A stretch of DNA of 64,000 bases, taken from the NCBI GenBank assembly GCA_024734555.1, contig JANPWX010020134.1, positions 1-64,000 of the forward strand, in the 5' to 3' direction. Below, in pieces: positions 1-11,300 of this stretch; positions within the stretch are counted from its first letter, which is position 1; each line of letters starts with the position of its first letter. The notes under the pieces are model-generated. The model was not told the origin of the DNA, searched no databases, and saw only the letters and a program-made list of their open reading frames with translations. The stretch comes from Trochalopteron elliotii. Lineage: Eukaryota; Chordata; Aves; Passeriformes; Leiothrichidae. The position numbers and the translations under genes are program-made.

Positions 1-91
1 CTGCAGATGGGCACTGATGGCCTCAACTCTGCCATGGGATCTATCCCAATTCCTTCTCCTGCTCCTCACTGGTGGCTGCTCCTTGTCCCAG

Positions 92-3000
92 GAACGTGGA
101 TCGCCCTGAGTTGTGCCAAGTGTCCCTCTATGACTTCCAGAAGTTCCTGCTGCATGACCAGAAGGTGGGATTTCCCTGAAAACTCCCTGAAAACTCCCAT
201 GGGATGCTCCAGCCCAGCTCCCCCCACTAACAACATCCATGTTTGTATCCCAGGAATCCTGGGCCAGTGACGTGGGCATGGTGCGGGACTACATGTGCTC
301 CTACCTCAAGGAGAGCTCCAACGAAGCGTCGGATCCCTCCTTCCAGCTGGATGAGGTGGGTGGCCCCACACAGTGTCCCCACAGGGATCTCCCCAGCACC
401 ATCAGGCTCTGACCTCTCTGCTTCTCCCTCCCCCAGTTCCTCACATACCTCTTCTCCAAGGAAAACATGGTGATGGACGCTAAGTACGAGCGCGTGGTGC
501 CTGAGGAGATGAACCACCCCTTGTCCCAGTACTGGATCTCCTCATCCCACAACACGTAAGGAATTTTCCTGGCATGGGCATTCCTCAGGGACATCTATGA
601 GCATCCCATCATCCTTGTCTGTCCTCTGCAGGTACCTGACAGGAGACCAGTTCTCCAGTGAGTCCTCCCTGGAAGCATATGCCCGGTGCCTGCGGATGGG
701 CTGCCGCTGCATCGAGTGTGAGTCCCACCAGCCCTTCATGGGGGTGCTGGAACCCGTCATGTCCCATCAAACAGACCATTCCCTGCCCCCATCCCATGGG
801 ACCAGGGCAGAGGGTCTTTCGGGTCTTTCGCTGTCATTTGGGTGCTCAAAAAAATGTTCCCAGCATGTAGTTGGTGGAAAACATGAATTAACCAAGGTGT
901 TTTCCTTCTCAGTGGATTGCTGGGATGGCCCGGACGATCTCCCCATCATCTACCACGGCCACACACTCACCTCCAAGATCAAATTCCTGGATGTGCTGCA
1001 CACCATCAAGGAGCATGCCTTCGTCACCTCTGAGTAAGCCCCAGCTTCCCCAACGATCTCTGAATTCTGGGAACCTCTCCCTCGCCTTCATCTGAGGCCA
1101 CCATTTCTGCCTGTTTGCTCCAGGTTCCCCATCATCCTCTCCATTGAAGACCACTGCAGCATTGTCCAGCAGAGGAACATGGCCTCCCACTTCAAGAAGG
1201 TTTTTGGGGACATGCTCCTCACCAAGCCAGTGGACATCAACGCCGATGAGTTGCCCTCACCCACCCAGCTCAAGAAGAAAATCCTAATCAAGGTGTGGAG
1301 TAGACAAAACCCATCTTTGCTGGAGGGACACCAATTGTGTTGGGTTCTACACCAAGAGATGGTCAAGGGGAGCAAGGGGTGGTGGGAAGGGACCTGTGGG
1401 AGGTTGATCCTGAGGGTTGGGAGCTCAGTGTGACACTCACACCATGGCCACCACTGAGTTCCCCCCCCCCGGGTGTCCCCCAGCACAAGAAACTGGTCGA
1501 AGGGAACCTGTACGAGGAGGTCTCCACTGCCAGTTACTCAGAGAACGACATCAGCAACTCCATCAAGAATGGAATTCTCTACCTTGAAGACCCCATTGAC
1601 CACGTAAGGAAAGCCCCCGGGGGCTGAGTGGGATCTGTCAGACATTGGGGTTTGGGATGGGCTCTCCTAGACCACTGTGATGCTGTGAGGAGGAAGGAAG
1701 GGATTAAAAACCATCCCAAAGCTCCATCCCTCCGTGTCATCCTCTTCCTCACCCAACCAATGTTCTTCCTCCTTCTCAGACCTGGAGCCCTCATTATTTT
1801 GTCCTGACAAGTAACAAGATTTACTACTCGGAGGAGACATCCCGCTACCAGTTCAACGAGGATGAAGAGGAGGTGGAGCAGAAGGAGGTGCGTGAGGGGC
1901 AGGACGCGCCCGCAGGGGCGAGGTGACAACTCCGTGGGGAGGGTGACAGGGTGGCAACGTGCACTTTGGGATGAACTTGCAGGAGTTCAACAACAACGAG
2001 CTGCACTTCACGGAGAAGTGGTTCCACGGCAAGCTCGGGGGTGGCCGTGACGGGCGACAGATTGCGGAGAAGCTGCTGCACGAGTACTGCACCGAGACGG
2101 GCGGCAAGGACGGCACCTTCCTGGTGCGCGAGAGCGAGACCTTCGTGGGCGACTACACCCTCTCCTTCTGGTAGGAGCTCCAGCAGGGAGGCAGGATCCC
2201 ACCCTCCCTGGGTGACCCTCCGGTCAATGCCTGGTTTGGTGGCTGGAATGGCTTTTGGGGGAAGAATGTCACTTTTTTGTGACATTCGAAGTATGGGATG
2301 GTGAGGATGTGAGCCCAGATTGACTTGGCTTTCTTTCACCCCCATGGCAGGAGGTCCAGCCGGGTGCAGCACTGCCGGATCCACTCGAGGCAGGAGGCTG
2401 GAGCCACCAAGTTCTACCTGACGGACAACTTGGTCTTCGACAGCCTCTACAGCCTCATCTGCCACTACCGGGAGGTGCCGCTGCGCTGCAATGAGTTCGA
2501 GATGCGCCTCACCGACCCCGTCCCCCAGCCCAATGCCCACGAGAGCAAAGAGTGAGCATCCTCCCAGTCCCCACCCTCTTGGTCCCATGGGTCCACCAGC
2601 CTCCTCCAGCCCCAGCAGGTTGTGGAAATGCCAATGCCAGCCCCCCATCTCCATGTTCTCCCTGGCCAGGTGGTACCATGCCAGCTTGACACGTCTCCAG
2701 GCCGAGCACATGCTGATGCGGGTCCCGAGGGATGGAGCATTCCTGGTGCGGAAGCGCAGTGAGCCCAACTCCTACGCCATCTCCTTCCGGTGAGTGTGGC
2801 CACCACGAGGCCAGCTGGGCTTGGCCAAGCTGAGGACTGTCTGTTGTGACCCCAAGCTAGGTGACAAGGGTTTGCTGTGGGCGACACATGGGATGGTGTC
2901 ATGAAGGGGAAACCCTCTCCTTGATGTCCTCAGGATGATCACCTTGGTGGCGTCCCCAGATATCACCTCCCACCCATCCCCATCATGGAGCCACGATCCA

Positions 3001-6000
3001 GCCACCTTTTACCCATCCCGTTCCCATTTCTCCTGGCTCCAGGGCAGAGGGGAAGATCAAGCACTGCCGGATCCAGCAGGAAGGGAGGCTCTTCATGCTG
3101 GGCAGCTCAGCTGAATTCGAGAGCCTCGTGGACCTCATCAGCTACTACGAGAAGCACCCGCTGTACCGCAAGATGAAGCTGCGCTACCCCATCAACGAGG
3201 AGACCCTGGAGAAGATGGGCACCACTGTGAGTTCTCCCAGCATTAGGGATGGTGGGGGTTCTGTTTCATGAGCCCTATCCTCAGCTCCACCATATTCCAG
3301 AATTTTGGTTGGAGCCCAACCAGAACCGGCCAAGCTTGTCCCACAGTAATCCCCCAGCATTAAAACTCCACCATAATTCCCTTTTCCAGCAAGTTGCAAG
3401 GGGATATTAGATCCCACTCAACCTCCTCTGATCCCCTCATAACCCCTGCCCACATCCAGGTGACCCCCTCAGTTATTTCTCCTTGCAGGAACTGGACTAT
3501 GGAGCCCTGTATGAGGTGCGGACTCCCCACTTCTACGTAGAGGCCAACAAGATGCCAATGGCCAGGGTAAGGGGCCAGGCTGGTGTCCTGGGAAGTGGTG
3601 GGTGGTGGGATATGGCAGTTTTAGTGCTGGGGTTCCTGGGTGGCCCTTCCCCAGATCCATCATACCTCCCACTGCCGCTGACCTGAGACGTGGTGATGTT
3701 GTGCTCCGTTTTTTTGACCCTCAAGTGTGTTGTGCTCCGTTTTTTTGACCCTCAAGTGATGCTGGAGCTGGATCCATCCAACATCATCATCACTTGGGGA
3801 CAGTGCGAGCTCCAGTGACAGCATTGTCAGAGTGTGGGGATGGACAGGGCTGGAGAGACCCCAGCCTGGAGCAGGGACCTGGCAGAAGTTTGCCCCAACA
3901 GCAAGGAAATCCCTTTGCACTGGTGAACCCCTAAAAAGCAGGTCTGGGGTCAATTCCCAGGTGGTGGAGTCTCCATCTTTAGAGGTTTTTGGGACTTGCT
4001 TGTTCTTGGAGTTGACCCAAGCTTCACCCTTGGAGGTTTTTGGGATAAGGGGTATCTTGGAGCTGACCCAGTCTCCACCCTTGTGGGTTTTTGTGACTGG
4101 ACATATCTTGGAGCTGACCCTGGCAGAGGCTAGATTGGAGCCCTAAGGTTCCTTTCCTGTGATCCTACAATCCCAGGGTACTGCTGGTGCTTTAATGGTC
4201 CCTTTGCAGCAAGGTAAGACCACACAAAGGCAAACTTAACCCAGAGGGCTTTTTTCCAGGGAATGTGGTAATATCAGAGGATTAACCCTTTAGTGCACCA
4301 GGAAAAACCATTGGGGGTCCCAAAAAAGGAATCTGATCTGCTCTGAATGTGGTGATCCTGTGGGACCACAGGCACCTCCAGCCCTCCTGTTCACTCTAAC
4401 CCATCCCCCTGCCATGAGCAATTTGGAAGCTGGAGAGGGACTTTTTGTCAGGAGCTACAGATAGATCGAGTAGTGGATACAAAATGGAAGAAATTCAGGT
4501 TAGATATTAGGAAGAAATTTTTTTACTGTGAGGGTGGTGAGACACTGGAATAGCGAAATTGTGGATGCCCCATCCCTGGAGGTGCCCAAGGCCAGGCTGG
4601 ACAGAGCTTGGAGCAACCTGGTCTAATGGAAAGTGTCTCTGCCCATGGTGGGATGTGTAGGAGCATCCGTGGACGGCAGGGAGAGAGAACTCTGCCAACT
4701 TGAGACATTCTAGAACATGTGGTTTTATTGCAAGGGTCGTGGGTAAAAAGGGCCTTGCCTTCAGCCACCAGCCTCGGCTGAAGGGAAGTCCCAAAGAGTG
4801 GTGGAGAGAGAGAACAAGAGGGTAAGAGGTAAGAGGGGAGAAAGCAAGAGAGCCAGAAAGAGGTGGCAGGGGTTGAAGCGCAGGGGCAAGAGAGCTAGAG
4901 AGAAAGCATCAGAGAGGAGAGTCAGAGAGCGAGGTCCTTGTTACAATACATTATATCTCCTTTTGTGTTGAATATTCTAATTTACACTAACCAACCAGTA
5001 CATGACACAAAACCCTATAGAATCTACATATAGCCTATAAGAACTACTACATTACCATACTGTGTTATATTTTAAACTCTAAAAACTACTCTTTAGACTA
5101 TTCTCTTTTGCTACATTGACCTTTGGATTCCTTAGCCAGCAGAAAAGTATTGTTCAATCAAGAGGGATTCTCCTTCAGCTGGCTAGGCTATTGTTTTCAG
5201 GTTATACAGTAACTAAGGCTCAGTATCCTACAACTCAAAGCAAGCTTTCATTTCTATTTCGATTATAGGTTTCATATTTTCAGAATCTTTTGCTAAGCAA
5301 TCATATTTATAAGGTTTCCCTGATTCATCTTCCCCAACAGGGATGGGTTGGAATGTGATGGCCTTTAAGGTCTATTCCAACCCCTTAACATTCTGTGATG
5401 CCAGGATTTGGGGTCAGCAGCCCCCACACTCCACTCTGGGTTCTCAAGGGGCTGGGTTGAGTGGGGCACCAGGCGGGGGTGGTGACACACGTGTCCCTCT
5501 TCCCGGTGTCCCCAGTGCACGGTGAAGGCTCTGTATGACTACAAGGCACAACGGGAGGACGAGCTGTCCTTCTGCAAGCAGGCCATCATCCACAACGTGG
5601 ACAAGCAGGACGGCGGCTGGTGAGGGCTGTCACTTGGGTGTCACCATGGGCGGGACAGGGAGGGGACACCCCGGGTATTCCCACGGCGGGTTTTAACTCA
5701 GCCTCCTTCTCTGTCCCCTCACCCCTTCTCCAACCACCCCGTGGCACCGCATGCAGCAGGGACACCCCTGTCCCCCCCTCCCCAAAATCTGTCCGCTCGC
5801 CTTGATCCTTTCACCCCTTGCAGGTGGCGAGGGGACTACGGGGGCAAGAAGCAGCTCTGGTTTCCGGCCAACTACGTGGAGGAGATCGTCGGCACCCAGG
5901 CGCAGGAGCAGGATGAGGCTGTGAGTGCCACCTCCCTGGGACCCTGGGAGAGAGGGCACTGGAGGCTCCCAGGAGCCTTGACCAAATCCAGACCCTTATC

Positions 6001-9000
6001 CTGAGGCTGGGAGATGCTCACAATCCTGCTCCAGTTTGGATCCTTATCCAGAGGCTGGGGGATGCTCATGGTCTTGCTCCAGCCTAGATCCTTATCCAGA
6101 GGCTGGGGAATGCTCACAATCCTTACCAGCTTGGATCCTTACCCCGAGGCCGGGGGATGCTCATGGTTCTGCTGCAGCCTAGACCCTTAGCCAGAGGCTG
6201 GGGAACGTTCCTGGCCCTACTCCAACTTCGACCTGTTTCTGGGAGTTGGGAAATGCTCCTGGTCCTGTTCCAGCCCATATCTTTATCCAGAGGCTGTGGG
6301 ATGCTCCCAGCCCCACTCCAGCTTGGACCCTTTTCTGGAAGTTGCAGGATATTCCAAGTCTAGTACAAGCCCAGATCCTTATCCAGGGGCTGAGGAATGC
6401 TCTTGATCCTGCTCCAGTCCAGATTCTTATCTGGAGGCTGAGGGATGTTCTTGGCCTTACTCCCACTTGGACAATTTATTAGAAGCTGGAGGATGCTCCC
6501 AGTTCTGATCTCTGTCTGGAGGCTGGGTGATAATCTTGGCCACACTCCAGCTTGGATCCTTTCCTGAAAACTGGAGGAATTTTTTTCTCCCAGCCTTGCT
6601 CCAGCCCAGACCCTTATCCAGAGGCTGGGGGATGTTCCTGATCACCTGACACCCTCTTGGGATGATGCTCCTGGGTGTTTTTTCCCTTCTTTTCCTCAGA
6701 TCTGTCCAACTGGGAGGGCTGGATGGTGGCTGCCTGTAACCCACAGGCTTCCCCCATATTACCCCTTCCTTTCTCTCTTGTAGTCATCAGAAAACAGCCC
6801 CCTGGGGAACTTCCTGAAGGGCTTCATCGATGTCCCATCCTGCCACGTCGGTGAGTGTCCCTACTTATGGATTTGGGGGGAATTTGGAGGAATTGGGATG
6901 TCCAGATGATTTGGGGGACATTTTCCCTTGATTCCAAGGAGGTGTTTCAGCATGCAAAGCTGAAGCCACGCATTTTAGAAAATGGGATCCTCACAGGAGG
7001 AGAATCCTGATGGATGGTGGGGTGCCAGGAGGGGCTGGTGGGGGCCCGGGAGCGGGACCGCTGAGGTTTCGTTTGCTCCACAGAGCCATCCGTTGGGAAT
7101 GTCTTCAAGTAAAGCCCCCCTCTGATGTCCTTATAGTTATCTCCAAAGACGGGAGGAGCTCCAAACCATTTGTCTTCACCATCCATTCCCAGCAGATGTC
7201 CCACGCAGCCCAGTCACTGGACGTGGCCGCTGACACGCAGGAGGAACTCAGCGAGTGGGTGGCCAAGATCCGGGAGGCCACGCAGAACGCCGACGCCAGG
7301 GTGAGGGGAATGCAGAGCGTGGGGCTGAACGGTCCCTTTCTCATGGAGATTGTTCCTAATATCTCCAAAGGAAGAGTCTGGGGGGAGACTTGCAGCTCCT
7401 GTTTTTCCTGCTGCAGATGCAAGAGGGGAAGATCATGGAGCGGAGGAAGAAGATCGCCCTGGAGCTCTCAGAGCTGGTCGTGTATTGCCGGCCGGTGCCG
7501 TTTGATGAGGACAGTAAGTCCTGGAGAAGTGGGATAAAGGGATGAGCATGGGAAGAGACAGGTGGGAAGAACCATCCAGGTCTCATTCCTTCCCTGATGG
7601 CCACTCTTGTGCTTGCAGAGATTGGCACAGACAAGGCGTGTTACCGGGACATGTCCTCCTTCCCGGAGACCAAGGCGGAGAAATACGCCAACCGCAGCAA
7701 GGGCAAGAAGTTCCTGCAGTACAACCGCCGCCAGCTGAGCCGCATCTATCCCAAAGGACAGCGCCTGGACTCCTCCAACTACGACCCGCTGCCCATGTGG
7801 ATCTGTGGGAGCCAACTAGTGGCCCTCAATTTCCAGACACCCGGTAAATCCTGCTCCTGGGTTTGTTGTTGGCCTCATCCCTGAAAGCTGTCTCAAAATT
7901 CCCATTCCCAATGCTTCTGCCCTGGGTCGTCTCGTTGGAGGTGGTTTGGGTGATCTCTCCAACCTTTGTCTCCATCCTCATGGGGACACGAGTGGTTTGG
8001 ATGCTCTTCAACCTTTTCCTCATCCTGATGGGAACACGGGAGGTGGTTTGGATGATGTCTCCAAGCTTTGTCCTCGTCCTGATGGAGACACAGGAGGTGG
8101 TTTGGATGATCTCTCCAAGCTTTGTCCTTGTCCTGATGGAGACACAGGAGGTGGTCTGGATGCTCTCCAACCATTGTCTTATCCTGATGGAGACACAGGA
8201 GGTGGTTTGGATGATCTCTCCAAGCTTTGTCCTTATCCTGGTGGGCACACAGGTGGTTTGGATGCTCTCCAACCTTTGTCCTCATCCTGGTGGGCATGTC
8301 TCCATGCAATCCTTGGGTGATTCATGCAAAACTCGGCTGCATCTCTCCTCCAACCGCAGCTGGGGGCCCTTGGTTGGGCTTGCAGGGTAGGACCTTCTGC
8401 CCAAGGACCTCAGGGAGGTCCTTGAGCCCCACACTCAGAGCTGCTCTGTCCCCACGGCCACAGACAAACCGATGCAGCTGAACCAGGCGCTCTTCATGCT
8501 CGGTGGCCGCAGCGGCTACGTCCTGCAGCCGGACATCATGAGGGACGAGACCTTTGACCCCTTTGACAAGAACAGCCTGAAGATCGTGGAGCCCATCACA
8601 GTCCAGCTGCAGGCAAGTGTGCAAAGACAGCAAGACCACCTTGAGGTGGTCACCATCAAGATGGGAACTCCTTCCTTATTTTTGGCCCAACCAGGGGTGG
8701 TTTTTGCTTGTTCCAGCTATATATTTGTTCCATGGAGCTTGTTACCCTTGGGAGTTCTTCTTCATCCAGTGTGGCCAGACCTCACCCTCCTCTTCCTCCC
8801 CTTTCTCCCACAGATCCTCGGCGCCCGGCACCTGCCCAAGAACGGGAGGAGCATCGTGTGCCCCTTCGTGGAGGTGGAGGTTTGTGGCTCCGAGTATGAC
8901 AACAGCAAGAACAAGACAGATGTCGTAGGTGAGGGACAACACCCATGACATCCCCACCATTAGGGACAACCCTGACTCTGCCCTCTGTCGTCCTCTTGAG

Positions 9001-9217
9001 AGGACATGTGGGTGATGAGGCTGGGTTTTGTGCTCTCTCCCACAGCTGACAATGGCTTCAACCCCGTCTGGCTCTTCAAGCAGTTTGTCTTCGACATCAA
9101 CAACCCCGAGTTTGCCTTCCTCCGCTTCGTGGTGTATGAGGAGGACATGTTCAGTGACCCCAACTTCTTGGCACAAGCCACCTTCCCTGTCAAGGGCCTC
9201 AAAACAGGTATGGTCCT

Positions 9218-9269
<52 letters not shown>

Positions 9270-10356
9270 CCATCTCCATCATAAGTCATGGAATCGCAGA
9301 AGGGTTTGGGTTGGAAGGGGTTTTTAAAGGTCGTCTTGTCCAACCCCCCCTGCAATCATCATTATCTCCATCATCATTATCATGATCTCCATTATAAACT
9401 CGTGGAGTCATAAAAGGGTTTGGGTTAAGAAGGGACCTTTAAAGGTCTTCTAGTGCAACCCTCCTGCAGTTGTCATCGTCATGATCTCCATCATTGAGTC
9501 ATGGAATCATAGAAGTGTTTGGCTAGGAAGGGGCTTTTAAAGGTCATCCAGTCCAAATCCCCTCCCAATCATCATCTTCATCATCTCCATCATAGATCAT
9601 GGAATCATAGAAGGGTTTGGGTTGGAAGGGACTTAAAAAAGTCATTGAGTCCATCACTCCTGCATTGTCATCATCATCATCATCATCTCCATCATTAAGT
9701 CATGGAGTCTTAGAAGGGTTTGGGTTGGAAGGGATCTCTAAAGGTCTTCTAGTGCAAACCCCCTGCAACCATCATTATCTCCCTGGGGTCCTGGCCATGG
9801 TGAGGGGCTGGGGCCCTGCTGTGGTGCTGAGCTGGTGTTGTGATGTTGTGTCCAGGCTACCGGTCGGTGCCGTTGAAGAACAGCTACACCGAAGACCTGG
9901 AGCTCGCCTCTCTCCTCATCCACATTGAAATCATCAATGCCAAGGCAGGTGACCCAGGCAGCTTGGAAAACCTGAAATAAGGGGACCCCACTCTTTGCCT
10001 ACCCCACCAGCCTCACACATGCTTCTTTTGGAGCAGGAGGAAGATGAGGAGAACCTCTACTCGTCCATCCAGCAGCTCCGGGACCGTGCCAGCGAGCTCT
10101 CCAGCCAGGTCTCCAGCTACGAGCGCACCAACGGCTGCGATTCCCGCTACCAGCAGCGCCTGGACGAGCTCCGGGCGGCCCAGGAGCGGCTCATGGAGCT
10201 CACCGAAGTCCGCAACCGCAAGTGAGTCGTCCCCTCCCTGTGGCTTCAAGAGGTGCCTCTTGAGGGAGGGTCCCTAAGGCCACCACCACCTTGCTCCCCA
10301 CCAGGTTGATGGAGAAGAAGAAGAGGGACCGGCAGATGGTCACCAAGCGCAGCTGA
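92..10356 (+). CDS. Phospholipase C gamma family gene, third paralogue (5' end outside window)
   Basis: Hydrolyses PIP2 to IP3 and diacylglycerol downstream of tyrosine kinases. 25 exons are read: 92-164, 254-355, 437-555, 632-717, 913-1033, 1124-1292, 1484-1603, 1780-1887, 1983-2170, 2351-2551, 2670-2789, 3043-3226, 3489-3566, 5516-5619, 5824-5920, 6784-6850, 7137-7300, 7417-7513, 7619-7843, 8464-8612, 8814-8928, 9046-9207, 9856-9944, 10037-10221, 10305-10356. They give 1057 residues with no internal stop; about 230 N-terminal residues (PH, first EF hands) are missing. Order: EF-hand remnant, PLC-X with both catalytic histidines (SSSHNTYLTGDQ, YHGHT), first half of the split PH, SH2 (FLVRESETF), SH2 (FLVRKRSEP), SH3 ([13 protein letters not shown]), second PH half, PLC-Y ([15 protein letters not shown]), C2, coiled-coil tail. 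The regulatory tyrosine motif FYVEAN (PLCG1 Y783 site) is kept. Most of the protein is PLCG1-like but the tail is not, and the synteny is wrong for PLCG1, so I do not call it PLCG1. Confidence 0.9.
4437..5402 (+). mobile_element. CR1 LINE 3' end, split by an LTR insertion
   Basis: The 5' part (to 4655) carries the CR1 text 'aggttagatattaggaag', 'ctggacagagcttggagc' and 'ctgcccatgg'. The missing last part resumes at 5340 with 'gggatgggttggaatgtg' and ends near 'cattctgtgat' at about 5399. The two halves fit one 3'-end copy interrupted by the element at 4656-5339. Confidence 0.8.
4656..5339 (-). mobile_element. Solo LTR of an endogenous retrovirus
   Basis: A 684-base block begins TGTAGGAG and ends CCCCAACA (TG...CA ends). 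It is flanked on both sides by the same six bases, gggatg (4650-4655 and 5340-5345), which is a target-site duplication. On the minus strand it carries AATAAA near 4722-4727, close to its right-hand LTR end, so I place its sense strand on minus. No internal viral genes are present, so this is a recombined single LTR. The 6-base duplication favours an ERVK-like (class II) origin, which is inferred only from that length. Confidence 0.75.
5988..6650 (+). repeat. Intronic minisatellite, about 48-base unit
   Basis: About 13 degenerate copies contain 'ccttatccagaggctggg' followed by 'gatgctc' and 'tgctccagc'. The 'gaggctggg' core recurs at 6003, 6051, 6099, 6146 and 6193. The array fills most of the intron before the exon at 6784. 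Confidence 0.85.
7925..8312 (+). repeat. Intronic minisatellite, about 52-base unit
   Basis: Seven copies of 'ggtggtttggatgatctc' with 'ctttgtcctcatcctgatg' recur about every 51-53 bases from 7938 to 8252. The array stays open in several frames on both strands only because it is repetitive. Confidence 0.85.
9205..9780 (+). repeat. (ATC)n microsatellite and CR1-tail-derived tandem array
   Basis: A pure ATC/TCA run (about 9219-9285) is followed by five copies, about 100-115 bases each, of the CR1 3' end ('agaagggtttgggttgga', 'aaaggtc') separated by short ATC-rich linkers. Copies centre near 9302, 9416, 9517, 9613 and 9716. This looks like amplification of a CR1 tail together with its terminal microsatellite. 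Confidence 0.8.
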
Positions 10357-11300
10357 GCTGGAGGGACTCCAGCTGGAGGAGCTCCCCCAGCCGCCTCCTC
10401 TCCTGCCACAAAGGGAGGTGGGGTGGCCACATCCGGACCTCCCACCACGCCCAGGGCTGGGTGACAGCAGCGTGACAAATTCGGGGATGAAAGGGGAGCT
10501 TGGGTAGCTGTGCCTGTGACAGGGGTGAGGCGGGAGGTGGGATGCTCTGGCTTCAATCCCAGGTGCCTCCAGCTTCATCCCGTGTTCCCTGGGGCTCGTG
10601 GCCACATCCTTGTCCCCATGGGGTGGCCACAGTGGCTCCTCCTCACCCAACATTCTCCATGTCCCACCATCCCATGGCAGCCCCATGACTGATGGGGAAA
10701 CTGAGGCACAAGAACCCAGCCGGCCCAGGATGGGGCAGGACTGGCCACCTCCATTCTGGGCACAGGTGTCAGGACTGGCTGGGTGTGAGGCACCAGGATG
10801 GGGACACAGGGGACACTTTTGGGGGGGGTTAGGGGGGTATTTTGCTCCCCCACTATAAATATCTGTATTTTCTTCTTTTATCCAGCGTGTACATATGGCG
10901 TGGGGGGAGGGGGTGTCTGTACCAGCCACAGTATTAGGGCACAAGGGGGACCCCAAAATGTCCAGACATGTCTCAGCATGGGACCAAGGGAGCAGGGGAC
11001 CAAGTCTGGAGGTGCCCCACAAGGCAGAGTGGCCTGTGACAGGGTGCCCTGAGTAGGCACCTGGTAAATACAGGCAGCAAAGTGGCCCCAGAGGGGACAA
11101 GGATGTCCCCAAGGTGACCCAGAGTTGTCACCAAACTCTGGGAATGGGGACAGATCCTGCCAGTAAAGCCAACTGAGGTGGTGGCCGGCCCGGCAGTGGC
11201 TGGGGACATCTTCGGGTGTCCCTCAGGGTCGGGGTGTCCCGGCAGGGGGGACCTGTGTATTCTTTGTATGAAAATAAATCTATTTAGCCAATATTTATAC
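10357..11300 (+). other. 3' UTR and poly(A) signal of the PLC gamma gene
   Basis: Non-coding sequence follows the TGA at 10354-10356. An AATAAA lies at 11273-11278 next to an AT-rich patch, and no new splice acceptor or reading frame of interest appears before it. The UTR is GC-rich with C/G runs near 10820-10850. Confidence 0.6.

Noticed and set aside
7826..8390. Open frames on both strands across the intron array
   Set aside because: The 52-base repeat avoids stops in several frames at once and lies between two PLC gamma exons joined in phase.
9028..9327. Open frame with a poly-His/poly-Ser stretch
   Set aside because: It is the (ATC)n microsatellite read in other frames, just past the C2-domain exon.
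92..10356. Simple assignment of the first gene to PLCG1
   Set aside because: The tail differs from the PLCG1 tail and the neighbours are 8q24.3-type. A family-level call is safer.
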